Position numbers and translations under genes: made by a program | Shown here: positions 49,691 through 58,001 of the stretch, piece after piece | Numbering within the stretch: position 1 is the stretch's first letter | Layout: each line of letters begins with the position of its first letter | NCBI GenBank assembly: GCA_030606215.1 | Contig: JAUWGW010000001.1 | Location: 62,001-126,000 of the forward strand | DNA: 64,000 bases | From: a bacterium | Lineage (GTDB): Bacteria > NPL-UPA2 > JAUVJM01 | Direction of reading: 5' to 3' | Notes under the pieces: model-generated | Database searches by the model: none | What the model saw: only the letters and a program-made list of their open reading frames with translations | Told to the model about the DNA's origin: nothing

Positions 49691-50473
49691 TTAATCATCC
49701 CTATTCCGTCTGATTGCTGTCAAGGAATCTTCTGTGAATCGCACCCTAATTTTTGTATCTTTCTCAATATGAATGTTGTTTACTAACCGAAAATAGCCCT
49801 TTGTGACCTGTAGCAAAGAAGGAAATGAAACCGCTTTGGAAATCCCCTCTTTTCTTAAACCAATCCTGTAAGGAACCTCAGCGAAAAGATAGCCTTCTTT
49901 TATTGTTCTTATTAGAATATCAGTTTGAAAAAAGAAACCGTTACTTCTATAGTTCAGCTCTTTCAAAATGGATTTTCGGTAGAGGACCGTACCGTTGGTG
50001 TAGTTAAGGTTAACGAAAAACGTGCTATTAATAATGAAACGATAAAAAAATGAGAGAGCATTCCTGAAGAGAGACCTCGCTCCTTTGTTAAAGATAAAAG
50101 GGATAACAATATCCACGTGATCGAGCAACCTGTAATACCGGAGAATTTCCCGTGGATTATTCTCATTATCTCCAGGGATCATAACAATTATGTTCCCGTT
50201 AGCATTATCAACCCCGTCCCAAAATGACGCACCCACACCTTGAGGAACTTGATGAGATATCATTCTAACACGATTATCTTTTTTTATTAGAGTATCCACC
50301 ACACCTTTTGTATTATCTGCACTTCCATCGTCAACAACGATTATTTCACCCTTGATGTTGAAATCCTCAAGAGCTTTTAATGTGTTATCAATAACAACCG
50401 GAATATTTTTCCCCTCGTTAAGAGCTGGCATGATAACAGTGATATTGAGTCTGTCTTTATTCTCAAGGTTCAT
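49691..50473 (-). CDS. GT2-family glycosyltransferase (DPM1-like)
   Basis: The 260-residue enzyme has ITVIMPALNEGKNIPVVIDNTLKAL, EIIVVDDGSADNTKGVV, GVGASFWDGVDNANGNIIVMIPGDNENNPRE, typical of dolichol-phosphate mannosyltransferase-like GT-A proteins that load sugars onto polyprenyl phosphate. It lacks a C-terminal membrane pair. Product could feed the GT39-like proteins encoded at 19899 and 21235. It overlaps the E1 beta gene by 4 bases. Confidence 0.9.
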   Translation of the reverse strand: MNLENKDRLNITVIMPALNEGKNIPVVIDNTLKALEDFNIKGEIIVVDDGSADNTKGVVDTLIKKDNRVRMISHQVPQGVGASFWDGVDNANGNIIVMIPGDNENNPREILRYYRLLDHVDIVIPFIFNKGARSLFRNALSFFYRFIINSTFFVNLNYTNGTVLYRKSILKELNYRSNGFFFQTDILIRTIKEGYLFAEVPYRIGLRKEGISKAVSFPSLLQVTKGYFRLVNNIHIEKDTKIRVRFTEDSLTAIRRNRDD

Positions 50474-51522
50474 TTTAGCACTCTCTTCACTTCCGTAATG
50501 ATTTGCTCCTCCCCAGAGTAATACGCCTTCTCAAGGATTGGACTCGCCGGCGTGGGGACATCAGGCAGTGCTACTCTTAAAACAGAGGTCTCCAAATGCT
50601 CAAAAGCATTTTCCATCAGAAAGGAAGAGACCTCAGAACTTATACCGCAAAACTTATACCCAAAATCTAAAATCACAGCTCTTCCTGTTTTTTTAACAGA
50701 ATTCAAAATCAAATCATAGTCTAAGGGTTTTATTGTACGCAAATCTATTAATTCTATATCAATCCCTTCTTTTTCCAACACTCTCGCGGCCGCCATCGCC
50801 AAGATCACCATAAAAGAATCAGCAATCAATGTTAAATCTTTTCCCTCCCTTCTTAAGCTCCCCTTTCCTAAGGGTATAAAATAGGGCTCAGGAGGTACTA
50901 TATCTTTATGGTCATAGAGCCAGCGGTGCTCAACAAAGACTACAGGAGACTCATTATGAATACTTGACAGAAGAAGACCTTTCGCATCATATGCAGTAGA
51001 AGGCATGACAACTTTTAATCCCGGGATATGGGTAAATAAACCTTGAAGAGGTTGAGAATGTTGAGCAGCTGAACCCCACCCACCTCCTATTATTGTCCTG
51101 ACTACCATGGGAACAGACACTTTTCCTCCAAACATGTATTTCCACTTAGCCGCATGATTCATTAGCTGATCCATTGAAAGAAGCATAAAGTCCGTTCTCA
51201 TCTGGACCAAAATTGGCCTTAGCCCTGCCAAGGAAGCTCCAATAGCAATTCCCGTTAAGGCGTTTTCACATATAGGTGTATCAAAAACTCTCTCCTGACC
51301 AAATTCTTTATGAAGGTTGAGCGTTGTTCCAAAAACTCCTCCGGGGTCATCCACCCCTTCACCGAATATGAAAACCCTTGTGTCTCTTCCCAAAGCTGAA
51401 GATAGAGCTTCTCTGATAGCTTCTCTGTAACTGATTACCCGCTCTCCCTTAAATTCATCCTTTTGAGTAAGAACTCTTATCCCGGATAAATCTACAGGCA
51501 CTCTATCCCACGACATAGTCAA
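50470..51522 (-). CDS. Thiamine-diphosphate E1 beta subunit-like protein
   Basis: The 350-residue protein belongs to the pyruvate dehydrogenase/transketolase beta family: ISYREAIREALSSALGRDTRVFIFGEGVDDPGGVFGTTLNLHKEFG, DTPICENALTGIAIGASLAGLRPI, GGGWGSAAQHSQPLQGLF and a C-terminal transketolase domain (IDIELIDLRTIKPLDYDLI). It should pair with the alpha subunit encoded next to it. No E2 or E3 gene is nearby. Within a glycan locus the pair may transfer a two-carbon unit to a sugar or make an acyl donor; this is inference. Confidence 0.9.
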   Translation of the reverse strand: MTMSWDRVPVDLSGIRVLTQKDEFKGERVISYREAIREALSSALGRDTRVFIFGEGVDDPGGVFGTTLNLHKEFGQERVFDTPICENALTGIAIGASLAGLRPILVQMRTDFMLLSMDQLMNHAAKWKYMFGGKVSVPMVVRTIIGGGWGSAAQHSQPLQGLFTHIPGLKVVMPSTAYDAKGLLLSSIHNESPVVFVEHRWLYDHKDIVPPEPYFIPLGKGSLRREGKDLTLIADSFMVILAMAAARVLEKEGIDIELIDLRTIKPLDYDLILNSVKKTGRAVILDFGYKFCGISSEVSSFLMENAFEHLETSVLRVALPDVPTPASPILEKAYYSGEEQIITEVKRVLK

Positions 51523-52493
51523 TAGACATCCTTATATAGGTCTTCTTCTTCAGGGTAACGACTGGTTAGGGCAAAATCTAACGCTTCTTGAACCTCTTTC
51601 TCTATCTTTTTTCCCACTTCCTGAAGGTCTTTCTTCTCCAGCAGGTTGTTTCTTAGTACATGCTCTTCAAACTTTTTCAAAGGGCATTTATTAACCCACT
51701 CCGCAACCTCTTTCTCATCCCTGAACCCTTTTTCAATATCTGTTTCAGGACCAACATGTGTCTTCCACCTATATGTTCTCGCCTCAATTAATGAGGGACC
51801 TGAACCATGCTTTGCTCTATCTATGAATTCTTTAGCTATTTTATAGATTTCCAACACATCATTCCCATCAACACAAACCCCTGGCATGAGGAAGAAATCT
51901 GCTATTTTGTAAATATCAGGGTTCACCTGGCGGTTTTCTTGAGGAGAATTTGTGGCATAGAAATTATTCTCACACACAAATACTATAGGCAATTTCTTTA
52001 AAGAGGCGAAATTAAGACTTTCATAGAATACACCTTCATCCACAGCTCCATCTCCGAAAAATACAACGACCACTCTCTCATCCCTATTCATTTTAGAGGC
52101 TAATGCTGTTCCCACGGCTATAGGTATTCCCCCACCTACAATCGATGATGTTCCCATTATAGAACGTTCCGGGAAAACCATGTGCATTGATCCACCTTTA
52201 CCTTTGGAACATCCAGTTATTTTTCCATAGAGTTCTGCAAACATAGGCTTCAGATCCACACCCTTAGCAATTAAATGCCCGTGGTTTCTATGATTGCTAA
52301 AAACATAGTCTTCCTTCTTTAAATTAGCACAGAACCCAACGGCAATTGCTTCCTGGCCAATGTAGAGGTGAACAGGACAACGCATTTCCTGCTGAGGATA
52401 AAGTTCTATTATTTTTTCTTCAAATCTCCTTATTTTCACTAAATAATAATACATCTTCTTAAGAATTCCAGTATCAATTACGAGATTTTTCAT
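51519..52493 (-). CDS. Thiamine-diphosphate E1 alpha subunit-like protein
   Basis: The 324-residue protein has RRFEEKIIELYPQQEMRCPVHLYIGQEAIAVGFCANL, FSNHRNHGHLIAKG, GKGGSMHMV and the thiamine diphosphate motif GDGAVDEGVFYESLNFASLKKLPIVFVCENN. It overlaps the beta subunit gene by 4 bases, indicating coupled synthesis of a heterotetramer. It lies 3 bases after a radical SAM gene. Reaction partner unknown. Confidence 0.9.
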   Translation of the reverse strand: MKNLVIDTGILKKMYYYLVKIRRFEEKIIELYPQQEMRCPVHLYIGQEAIAVGFCANLKKEDYVFSNHRNHGHLIAKGVDLKPMFAELYGKITGCSKGKGGSMHMVFPERSIMGTSSIVGGGIPIAVGTALASKMNRDERVVVVFFGDGAVDEGVFYESLNFASLKKLPIVFVCENNFYATNSPQENRQVNPDIYKIADFFLMPGVCVDGNDVLEIYKIAKEFIDRAKHGSGPSLIEARTYRWKTHVGPETDIEKGFRDEKEVAEWVNKCPLKKFEEHVLRNNLLEKKDLQEVGKKIEKEVQEALDFALTSRYPEEEDLYKDVY

Positions 52494-52496
52494 AAT

Positions 52497-53564
52497 TTAG
52501 ATAAAATTTACGTGAAGTGGAGGATTTTTAAGATTCCAGAGATATCTATTTATCTCATCAAGACGACACATTTCTCGACAATTCTCTATGTTCCACTCGC
52601 TTTCCATCATCTTCATAATTTCCCTTCTTTTCTCCCCTTCCCATATTTTAGGAAAAGAATTTTGATATATGTTCCCGTAGCAGAAACGCTCATCACCGAG
52701 AAAAGCACTACAGGCAAAAAGGTCACCCTTAGATGTAAGATAAGCCCAAAAGGAAAGACCGAAGCACTTCTTATAAGGTCTCCGCTCTCCAATTTTTAGC
52801 ATAGTGTTCTTCCGAAATATTATCTTAAAATTTTCTCTTTCGCGATTTCTGAGTTCTTCTTTAAGGAATAAAAGTCTTTCATAATCGAGCTGAGGTTTCA
52901 AACGATTTATACTTGAAGGATGCTGAGAATAGGGTTTTACAATTAAATAATCAGTTCCTATACTACTTAAGATTTCTGCCAGCATGGGAACTTCCTTATA
53001 ATTCTCATTCAAAAGAAGCAGTTGAACACCAACCGTGCAGAGATAACCCTTTTCCTTCTTTAGCTGTATTGCTTCTTTGATATTTCCAATGACCTTATCA
53101 AAATCTTTAGGATTCGTCCTGTGAATAAAAGAGTAAGTTTTGCGTGTACCTGCATCAAGGCTTATTCTCAACCAGCTAAGGTGGGGAAGTATCTCATTTA
53201 AAAGTCTTTTGGATAATAATACACCGTTAGTAGTAATCGCTACATCCAGATTGCAACTTTTCGCATATATTACTAATTCTGAAGTATCTTTATGAAGCAA
53301 AGGTTCTCCTTCTCCAGCGAACATTACACTTTTTACTCCTCTCACCGAAATTTCTTCCAAAAAACTCTTAAGCACTTCTGTGTCTAAGTGGGTAGGATTA
53401 TATTTCAAATAGTCTAAGGCGCAGAATATGCAACGGTGATTACAACCACCATATGGAGAAATTTCCATATAAAGCGGGAAAATATCCTTTCCATCAAGCC
53501 AATCTGCAACTCTCCTGGGATGGTAGATTAGCTTATGACTATCTATACGATATGTGTCCATCAA
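52497..53564 (-). CDS. Radical SAM protein, paralogue with PLHxNFI tail
   Basis: The 355-residue protein has DSHKLIYHPRRVADWLDGKDIFPLYMEIS, the radical SAM cluster motif GGCNHRCIFCALDY, VMFAGEGEPLLHKDTSELV and a late cysteine region (KKCFGLSFWAYLTSKGDLFACSAFLGDERFCYGNI). It ends RYLWNLKNPPLHVNFI, as does the protein from 48561-49667. The two bracket GT2 and E1 genes, suggesting successive or alternative steps on one substrate. Confidence 0.87.
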   Translation of the reverse strand: MMDTYRIDSHKLIYHPRRVADWLDGKDIFPLYMEISPYGGCNHRCIFCALDYLKYNPTHLDTEVLKSFLEEISVRGVKSVMFAGEGEPLLHKDTSELVIYAKSCNLDVAITTNGVLLSKRLLNEILPHLSWLRISLDAGTRKTYSFIHRTNPKDFDKVIGNIKEAIQLKKEKGYLCTVGVQLLLLNENYKEVPMLAEILSSIGTDYLIVKPYSQHPSSINRLKPQLDYERLLFLKEELRNRERENFKIIFRKNTMLKIGERRPYKKCFGLSFWAYLTSKGDLFACSAFLGDERFCYGNIYQNSFPKIWEGEKRREIMKMMESEWNIENCREMCRLDEINRYLWNLKNPPLHVNFI

Positions 53565-53603
53565 TTTTACTGCTGTGTAAGAGCTCCCCTTGGCCTGTTA
53601 TTA

Positions 53604-54554
53604 TCACTTAAGCAGCCCTTCATGGAATGCCCGGTTAATTTCGCTAAAAACATCTTTGGGATAAATATGTCTCATACACGGGTTGTTTATTTTACACTCG
53701 GGCAAACAGCATGGAAAATCACTGCACTCCACTTTTCCCGGAGTAATGATTTTTCCCCGGTCATAAAGACATACCTCTCTAAAGTTCATGGGGCCGAACA
53801 ACGCTACAACATACTTTTTCATCGCTATTGCGAGATGCAGGCCAAACGAATCATTTGTGACGATAAGACGACATGAATGAATCCAATCAAAATATTCTTC
53901 CATATTGTCGAGTCCCTGCTGCCATGAAATGCAATATTTGTTTCCGATGATTTTTTCGAGCTTTTTCCAGTAATCCATCGGCCAGGCTTTTGAAGACCAC
54001 TTATTGCCCACTTGGTAGTTGAATCCGATATCATGTGTTACAGCTGATTTCGGTTCGTGACCGAGGATGTACTCTTCATCCCTCCACTGCGCATTTACTA
54101 TTTTGTAAAGTCCTTCCTGCCAAAACGAAGCGTATTTTTTCTTCTTCTCTATGTCCAGACATACAGCTAATGCTTCCTGAGTTCCATCATAAGCCTCTGC
54201 ACATCCAGTTCTTTCATCAAACCTGAAACCATAACGTCGCCAGGCATTGATTGAATCAGTCAGGGCACATAATCCGGGAACCTTCTCTAGATTAATAACA
54301 GTGTCGAAATATTCTGCCTGCAGTTGTAATACAGAAGAAAGGTTGTAAATCATAACTCTGTCAATATATTCGTTACCTTTTAGAATGGGATAAGCTCTCT
54401 CATCTACAAGCCACGTAACATGGTCATTTTTATAAAGATGTAACAAAACTGTTGTGCGGAGCACATCTCCGTAACTTGTCGTGTTACTTATTTCTGGATC
54501 CAGGGTTTCCGAGTAGCCTACTTTAATTATCAATACTTTTGATTTCTTGCTCAT
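53604..54554 (-). CDS. GT9-family heptosyltransferase-like protein
   Basis: The 316-residue protein has VLIIKVGYSETLDPEISNTTSYGDVLRTTVLLHLYKNDHVTWLVDERAYPIL, NLEKVPGLCALTDSI, RLIVTNDSFGLHLAIAMKKYVVALFGPMN and late cysteines (CSDFPCCLPECKINNPCMRHI) resembling the GT9/ADP-heptose transferase family. It should transfer a nucleotide-activated sugar to an acceptor at the cytoplasmic membrane face. The start lies 32 bases inside the end of the radical SAM gene upstream. Confidence 0.85.
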   Translation of the reverse strand: MSKKSKVLIIKVGYSETLDPEISNTTSYGDVLRTTVLLHLYKNDHVTWLVDERAYPILKGNEYIDRVMIYNLSSVLQLQAEYFDTVINLEKVPGLCALTDSINAWRRYGFRFDERTGCAEAYDGTQEALAVCLDIEKKKKYASFWQEGLYKIVNAQWRDEEYILGHEPKSAVTHDIGFNYQVGNKWSSKAWPMDYWKKLEKIIGNKYCISWQQGLDNMEEYFDWIHSCRLIVTNDSFGLHLAIAMKKYVVALFGPMNFREVCLYDRGKIITPGKVECSDFPCCLPECKINNPCMRHIYPKDVFSEINRAFHEGLLK

Positions 54555-55431
54555 CGTGTCCGCCTCCTGGAAATTTTATGTCTACTGATGTATATCCATA
54601 AATTTGATACCTGTTTGTTTTAATCTTTACATCACATTCACTGCAAGTGCCGTAATTATCACAACTATAATATTTATCCTTAATGACCAAACCCTCATCC
54701 AAAACATTCCCTAATTTGAGAGATTTTCTTCTAAAATATAAATCGGAATGACACCGGTATATGTCACCATCCGGTGCAATAGGAACCACTGTGTCCTTGC
54801 ACATTACGCTTATCCCTTTCTTTTTACCAATACAGGCGTCCTTATACCGAAAAGTACCATATAATTTACCGTTCCAGCAACCTAAAAATTCTTTCTGCCT
54901 CACTTCAACACCAAATCTTCTGGCAAATTGTTTAACTTCAATAAACTCTTCCTTATAAGAAGGATGCTCTAAGCAGTACAAACCTATGCTTAGTACAGTT
55001 TGTAACTCGGCAATTCTTCTTATTAGTTCTTTGTAATCATGTTGCCCTTTATGATAAGAAACCCTTATGGTAGGGTAAGGAGCTTTTCTTTTGTTCCATT
55101 CTAATGTTCTCAATTTAACAAAGTGCTCTCTCGTCAGGAAAGATGGCAGTGCTGTTAGTATATCTATCTTGTGCCTGATTCCTTCTAATACCTCCCAAAT
55201 CCCGGCATAAAGAAACGGTTCTCCCCCCTGCAAGGTGATAGGAACATCCTCTGGAAGCACAAACCTGTTCAATGATTCAATCCACTGCCCTGGAGACAAG
55301 TATTTTATCTGTTCATACTGAAAGTTAGAATTGTGGTGAGCAGTTATACAGTAATCACATTTCAAATGACACTTGTTGGTGAGATAGACACCTATATAAT
55401 CGTAATGATCAGGGATAATTACCTTCTTCAT
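54523..55431 (-). CDS. Radical SAM protein with SPASM-like C-terminus
   Basis: The 302-residue protein has IGVYLTNKCHLKCDYCITAHH (CxxxCxxC), PITLQGGEPFLYAGIWEVL and C-terminal cysteines (VMCKDTVVPIAPDGDIYRCHSDLYF, CDNYGTCSECDV) that could bind an auxiliary iron-sulfur cluster. It differs from the other radical SAM genes of the block. It is the first structural gene downstream of the GbsR-like regulator, with a 76-base gap. Substrate unknown. Confidence 0.88.
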   Translation of the reverse strand: MKKVIIPDHYDYIGVYLTNKCHLKCDYCITAHHNSNFQYEQIKYLSPGQWIESLNRFVLPEDVPITLQGGEPFLYAGIWEVLEGIRHKIDILTALPSFLTREHFVKLRTLEWNKRKAPYPTIRVSYHKGQHDYKELIRRIAELQTVLSIGLYCLEHPSYKEEFIEVKQFARRFGVEVRQKEFLGCWNGKLYGTFRYKDACIGKKKGISVMCKDTVVPIAPDGDIYRCHSDLYFRRKSLKLGNVLDEGLVIKDKYYSCDNYGTCSECDVKIKTNRYQIYGYTSVDIKFPGGGHDEQEIKSIDN

Positions 55432-55444
55432 TTCAGATAATTGC

Positions 55445-55457
55445 AGGGCTTCGCCCT
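55445..55457 (-). other. Small hairpins between regulator and radical SAM gene
   Basis: The sequence agggc-ttc-gccct is a 5-base stem with a three-base loop; the preceding cagtc-ccaat-gactg (55461-55475) forms another stem. No T run follows, so termination is unlikely. The pair may shape the leader of the glycan operon mRNA. Confidence 0.35.
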
Positions 55458-55507
55458 CTCAGTCCCAATGACTGTTTCCTTGAACCATATTTTCGATTCA
55501 TCCCGGT

Positions 55508-56008
55508 TCACTCCAACAAATCTGTTGGTAGAAGTTTGAGTAATTTTTCCAGTCTTTCTGACATTTTTCTTACGGTTTTTATTCTCTCCATATAGGTTCT
55601 GGCAAGTTTTTTGTTTTCATCATTAAATTTCTTCTCGGAATCCTTCAACATCTTTTCAACCTGCCCAACTGCTCCATTTGCTTCGGAAATCCTTCTCTCA
55701 AGCCCCACTTTCAAGCGGTTAGAGGCAATTTTCCACACATCTCTATCAGCAATATAGTGGTCGCGCCTGTTTCCTTTCACCCAGATTTTTTTTGCAGCTC
55801 CCCACCCCTCCAGCGCGCGGATATTCACACTTGCACTTGCCTTACTTATTTTGAGTTTTCCAACCATCTCGTTAAGGGAAATTGGTTCGGGACTCAGGTA
55901 AAGGAGGGCATAGAGCTGACCTGCTATTTCGTTCAGGCCCATGCTCTTGGAAAGCCGCCCTGCTGTTTCTATAAAATAATCATGTGCCTTTTCAAGTTCA
56001 GAGTTCAT
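55508..56008 (-). CDS. GbsR/MarR-type transcriptional regulator
   Basis: The 166-residue protein matches the GbsR group: MNSELEKAHDYFIETAGRLSKSMGLNEIAGQLYALLYLSPEPISLNEMVGKLKISKASASVNIRALEGWGAAKKIWVKGNRRDHYIA, a winged helix with recognition helix SKASASVNIRALE. A C-terminal coiled coil (residues about 110-160) would form the dimer. It has a perfect sigma-70 promoter and a GTTCA/TGAAC inverted repeat over the start site, suggesting autorepression. All genes from here down to about 19.9 kb lie on the same strand with small gaps, so it may control the glycan block. Confidence 0.87.
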   Translation of the reverse strand: MNSELEKAHDYFIETAGRLSKSMGLNEIAGQLYALLYLSPEPISLNEMVGKLKISKASASVNIRALEGWGAAKKIWVKGNRRDHYIADRDVWKIASNRLKVGLERRISEANGAVGQVEKMLKDSEKKFNDENKKLARTYMERIKTVRKMSERLEKLLKLLPTDLLE

Positions 56009-56012
56009 ATTT

Positions 56013-56030
56013 GTTCACTTTGTTCTGAAC
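56013..56030 (-). promoter_or_regulatory. Candidate operator GTTCA-N8-TGAAC
   Basis: The inverted repeat gttca-ctttgttc-tgaac lies between the -10 box and the regulator start codon, over the likely transcription start. Its location suits autorepression by the encoded GbsR-type protein. The right half (gttctgaacgaa) also matches the repeat at 56145-56160, so part of the signal may be repeat-derived. Confidence 0.5.
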
Positions 56031-56032
56031 GA

Positions 56033-56061
56033 ATTATACATATTAGATTAAAGCCTGTCAA
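56033..56061 (-). promoter_or_regulatory. Perfect sigma-70 promoter of GbsR-type gene
   Basis: Minus strand TTGACA (56056-56061), 17 bases, TATAAT (56033-56038). Both boxes and the spacing match consensus exactly, which is unusual for an unregulated gene and fits a repressed promoter. Confidence 0.8.
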
Positions 56062-56144
56062 GCGAATTCTGTTTGACAATCATAATATGCCTGTGCTAAA
56101 CTTCGCCAGTTGCGATTGGGGGTAAATGCTCAGTAAACTCTTGT

Positions 56145-56206
56145 GTCGTTCTGAACGAAGTGAAGAATCTATATAGATTCTTCGTTCCTTTGCTCCTCAG
56201 AATGAC
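56145..56206. repeat. GTCGTTCTGAACGAAG palindromic dispersed repeat
   Basis: The core gaagaatctatatagattcttc (56162-56183) is a perfect 22-base palindrome. The flanks gtcgttctgaacgaagt and tcctttgctcctcagaatgac extend the pairing imperfectly. This type of intergenic repeat is common in many environmental bacterial genomes. Confidence 0.75.
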
Positions 56207-56259
56207 AGATTAGGGAAAATCTGGTTAAAAAAGAGTGGGCGGAAGGAGAAAAGGTTGGC

Positions 56260-56283
56260 GGGTTCAATAAATTGAACCCCTAC
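56260..56283 (-). repeat. GTAG-flanked palindrome after fhs stop
   Basis: gggttcaat-aa-attgaaccc followed by cctac (GTAGG on the minus strand), a perfect 9-2-9 stem, begins 2 bases after the fhs stop codon. It may act as a 3'-end stabiliser. No strong T run follows. Confidence 0.75.
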
Positions 56284-56285
56284 GA

Positions 56286-57983
56286 TTAGAATAACCCAAC
56301 TGTCTTACCATTTTCATCAATGTCAACCGCAACAAAGGCTGGAACTGATGGAAGCCCCGGCATTGTCCTCATTTCTCCAAGAAGAGGATAGAGAAAACCT
56401 GCGCCAACTGAAGCTCTTATATCACGCACCGGGACACGGTAATTTTTGGGGACTCCTTTAAGGTTGGGGTCGTGTGAAAGCGAAAGGTGCGTCTTTGCCA
56501 TATTTATGCATAATTTGTCATAACCAAGTTCTGTATACAGTTTAATCCTCTTCTCTGCAATCGGAGTATAATCAACACCATCAGCGCGATAAACTTTAGT
56601 TGCAATTGTCTCAATCTTTTCCTTGATTGAAAGTTCATCAGGATAGAGGAGATGAAAATTGTTTGGCTCATCACAGGCTTTCACAATTTTTTCTGCCGCT
56701 TCAATACAACCTTCCCCGCCTTTTGCCCACGGGTCTATGGCGCATGCGGCATATGCTCCGTTTTCAAGAGCATATTTTACGACAGAATCTATTTCCTTAT
56801 CCCTGTCAGCAGTGAAACGGTTGACTGTGACCACAACAGGAATTCCAAAAGAAAGCATATTTTCAAGGTGAACTTTGAGATTCTCACATCCTCTCTCAAG
56901 CGCTGGCATATTCTCTTTCTCGGCAATCTTCCTGTCATATTTCTGTCCGGGTTTTAAAGTAAATGCTCCTCCATGCATTTTCAGAGCGCGAATACTACAG
57001 GTTATGACTACAGCATCCAGTTTAATACCGCTCTGGCGGCAGACAACATCTATCAGTTTTTCAGCTCCACAATCAGCCCCGAACCCGCTTTCAGTAACTA
57101 CATAATCGGCGACTTTTAAAGCGACAAGGTTAGCGAGAACTGAGTTATTTCCATGAGCAACATTCGCAAACGGAAAACCATGGTCAATCACAGGAGTGTT
57201 TTCAAGACTCTGAACAAGATTCGGTTTTATGGAATCCTTCATAAGGACAGTCATTGTCCCCGCAACTTTAAGGTCTTCGGCAGTTACTGGTTTCCCCTCA
57301 TATGTGAAACCGCATACCATTCTTCCAAGTCTTTTCCTCAAATCAAAAAGTCCTGTTGTAAGGGCATGGACGGCGGCTGTTTCTGTTGCTACAGTTATAT
57401 CGTATCCAGTCTCTCTCGGATAACCGTTTGCCTTACCTCCAAGCCCGACAACTATATGTCTCAGTGCCCTGTCACTGACATCAACACATCTCCTAAGTGT
57501 TATGTTTAGCAAGTCTATATTTAATTTGTTTCCATGAAGGATAGAAGCATCCAGCGCGGCATTCAGCAGATTATGGGCAGTCTCAACCGCATGAATATCC
57601 CCTGTGAAGTGGAGGTTGATATTCTCCATTGGAACCACCTGCGAATAACCTCCACCACACGCCCCTCCTTTTATTCCGAAGGTAGGACCTTTTGAAGGTT
57701 CCCTTATTGTATTACAAACATTCTTCCCAATTTTTGCTAAAGCTTGACCAATCCCAAGATTTGTAACAGTCTTCCCTTCCCCCAATGGAGTTGGAGTAAT
57801 TGCGGTTACAGTGATAAATTTTCCATTGGGCTTGTCTTTAAATCTTTCAAGAATCTTGAGGTCAATTTTAGCCATATATTTCCCGTATGGCTCAAGCTCA
57901 TCTTCCTGCACTCCGAGTTTGTCTGCAATCTGAGTGATTGGTTTTAATTTAGCCGCCTGAGCAATTTCCAAGTCACTAAGCAT
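56286..57983 (-). CDS. fhs: Formate-tetrahydrofolate ligase
   Basis: The 565-residue enzyme has the ATP-binding motif TPTPLGEGKTVTNLGIGQAL, FGIKGGACGGGYSQVVPM, the long ITLRRCVDVSDRALRHIVVGLGG segment and FTADRDKEI, all typical. It makes 10-formyl-tetrahydrofolate from formate and ATP; in acetogens it is the second step of the methyl branch of the Wood-Ljungdahl pathway. The other pathway enzymes are not in this window, so acetogenesis is only suggested. GAAGGAGGATGGATAA precedes the ATG. Confidence 0.97.
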   Translation of the reverse strand: MLSDLEIAQAAKLKPITQIADKLGVQEDELEPYGKYMAKIDLKILERFKDKPNGKFITVTAITPTPLGEGKTVTNLGIGQALAKIGKNVCNTIREPSKGPTFGIKGGACGGGYSQVVPMENINLHFTGDIHAVETAHNLLNAALDASILHGNKLNIDLLNITLRRCVDVSDRALRHIVVGLGGKANGYPRETGYDITVATETAAVHALTTGLFDLRKRLGRMVCGFTYEGKPVTAEDLKVAGTMTVLMKDSIKPNLVQSLENTPVIDHGFPFANVAHGNNSVLANLVALKVADYVVTESGFGADCGAEKLIDVVCRQSGIKLDAVVITCSIRALKMHGGAFTLKPGQKYDRKIAEKENMPALERGCENLKVHLENMLSFGIPVVVTVNRFTADRDKEIDSVVKYALENGAYAACAIDPWAKGGEGCIEAAEKIVKACDEPNNFHLLYPDELSIKEKIETIATKVYRADGVDYTPIAEKRIKLYTELGYDKLCINMAKTHLSLSHDPNLKGVPKNYRVPVRDIRASVGAGFLYPLLGEMRTMPGLPSVPAFVAVDIDENGKTVGLF

Positions 57984-58001
57984 TTATCCATCCTCCTTCT
58001 T

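Noticed and set aside
50470-52493. Complete pyruvate or acetoin dehydrogenase operon
   Set aside because: Only E1 alpha and beta are present; no lipoyl E2, E3 or lipoate ligase is adjacent.
48561-55431. Radical SAM/SPASM genes as a peptide-modification (RiPP) cluster
   Set aside because: No short precursor-like ORF or peptide transporter lies nearby, and the surroundings are all glycan genes.
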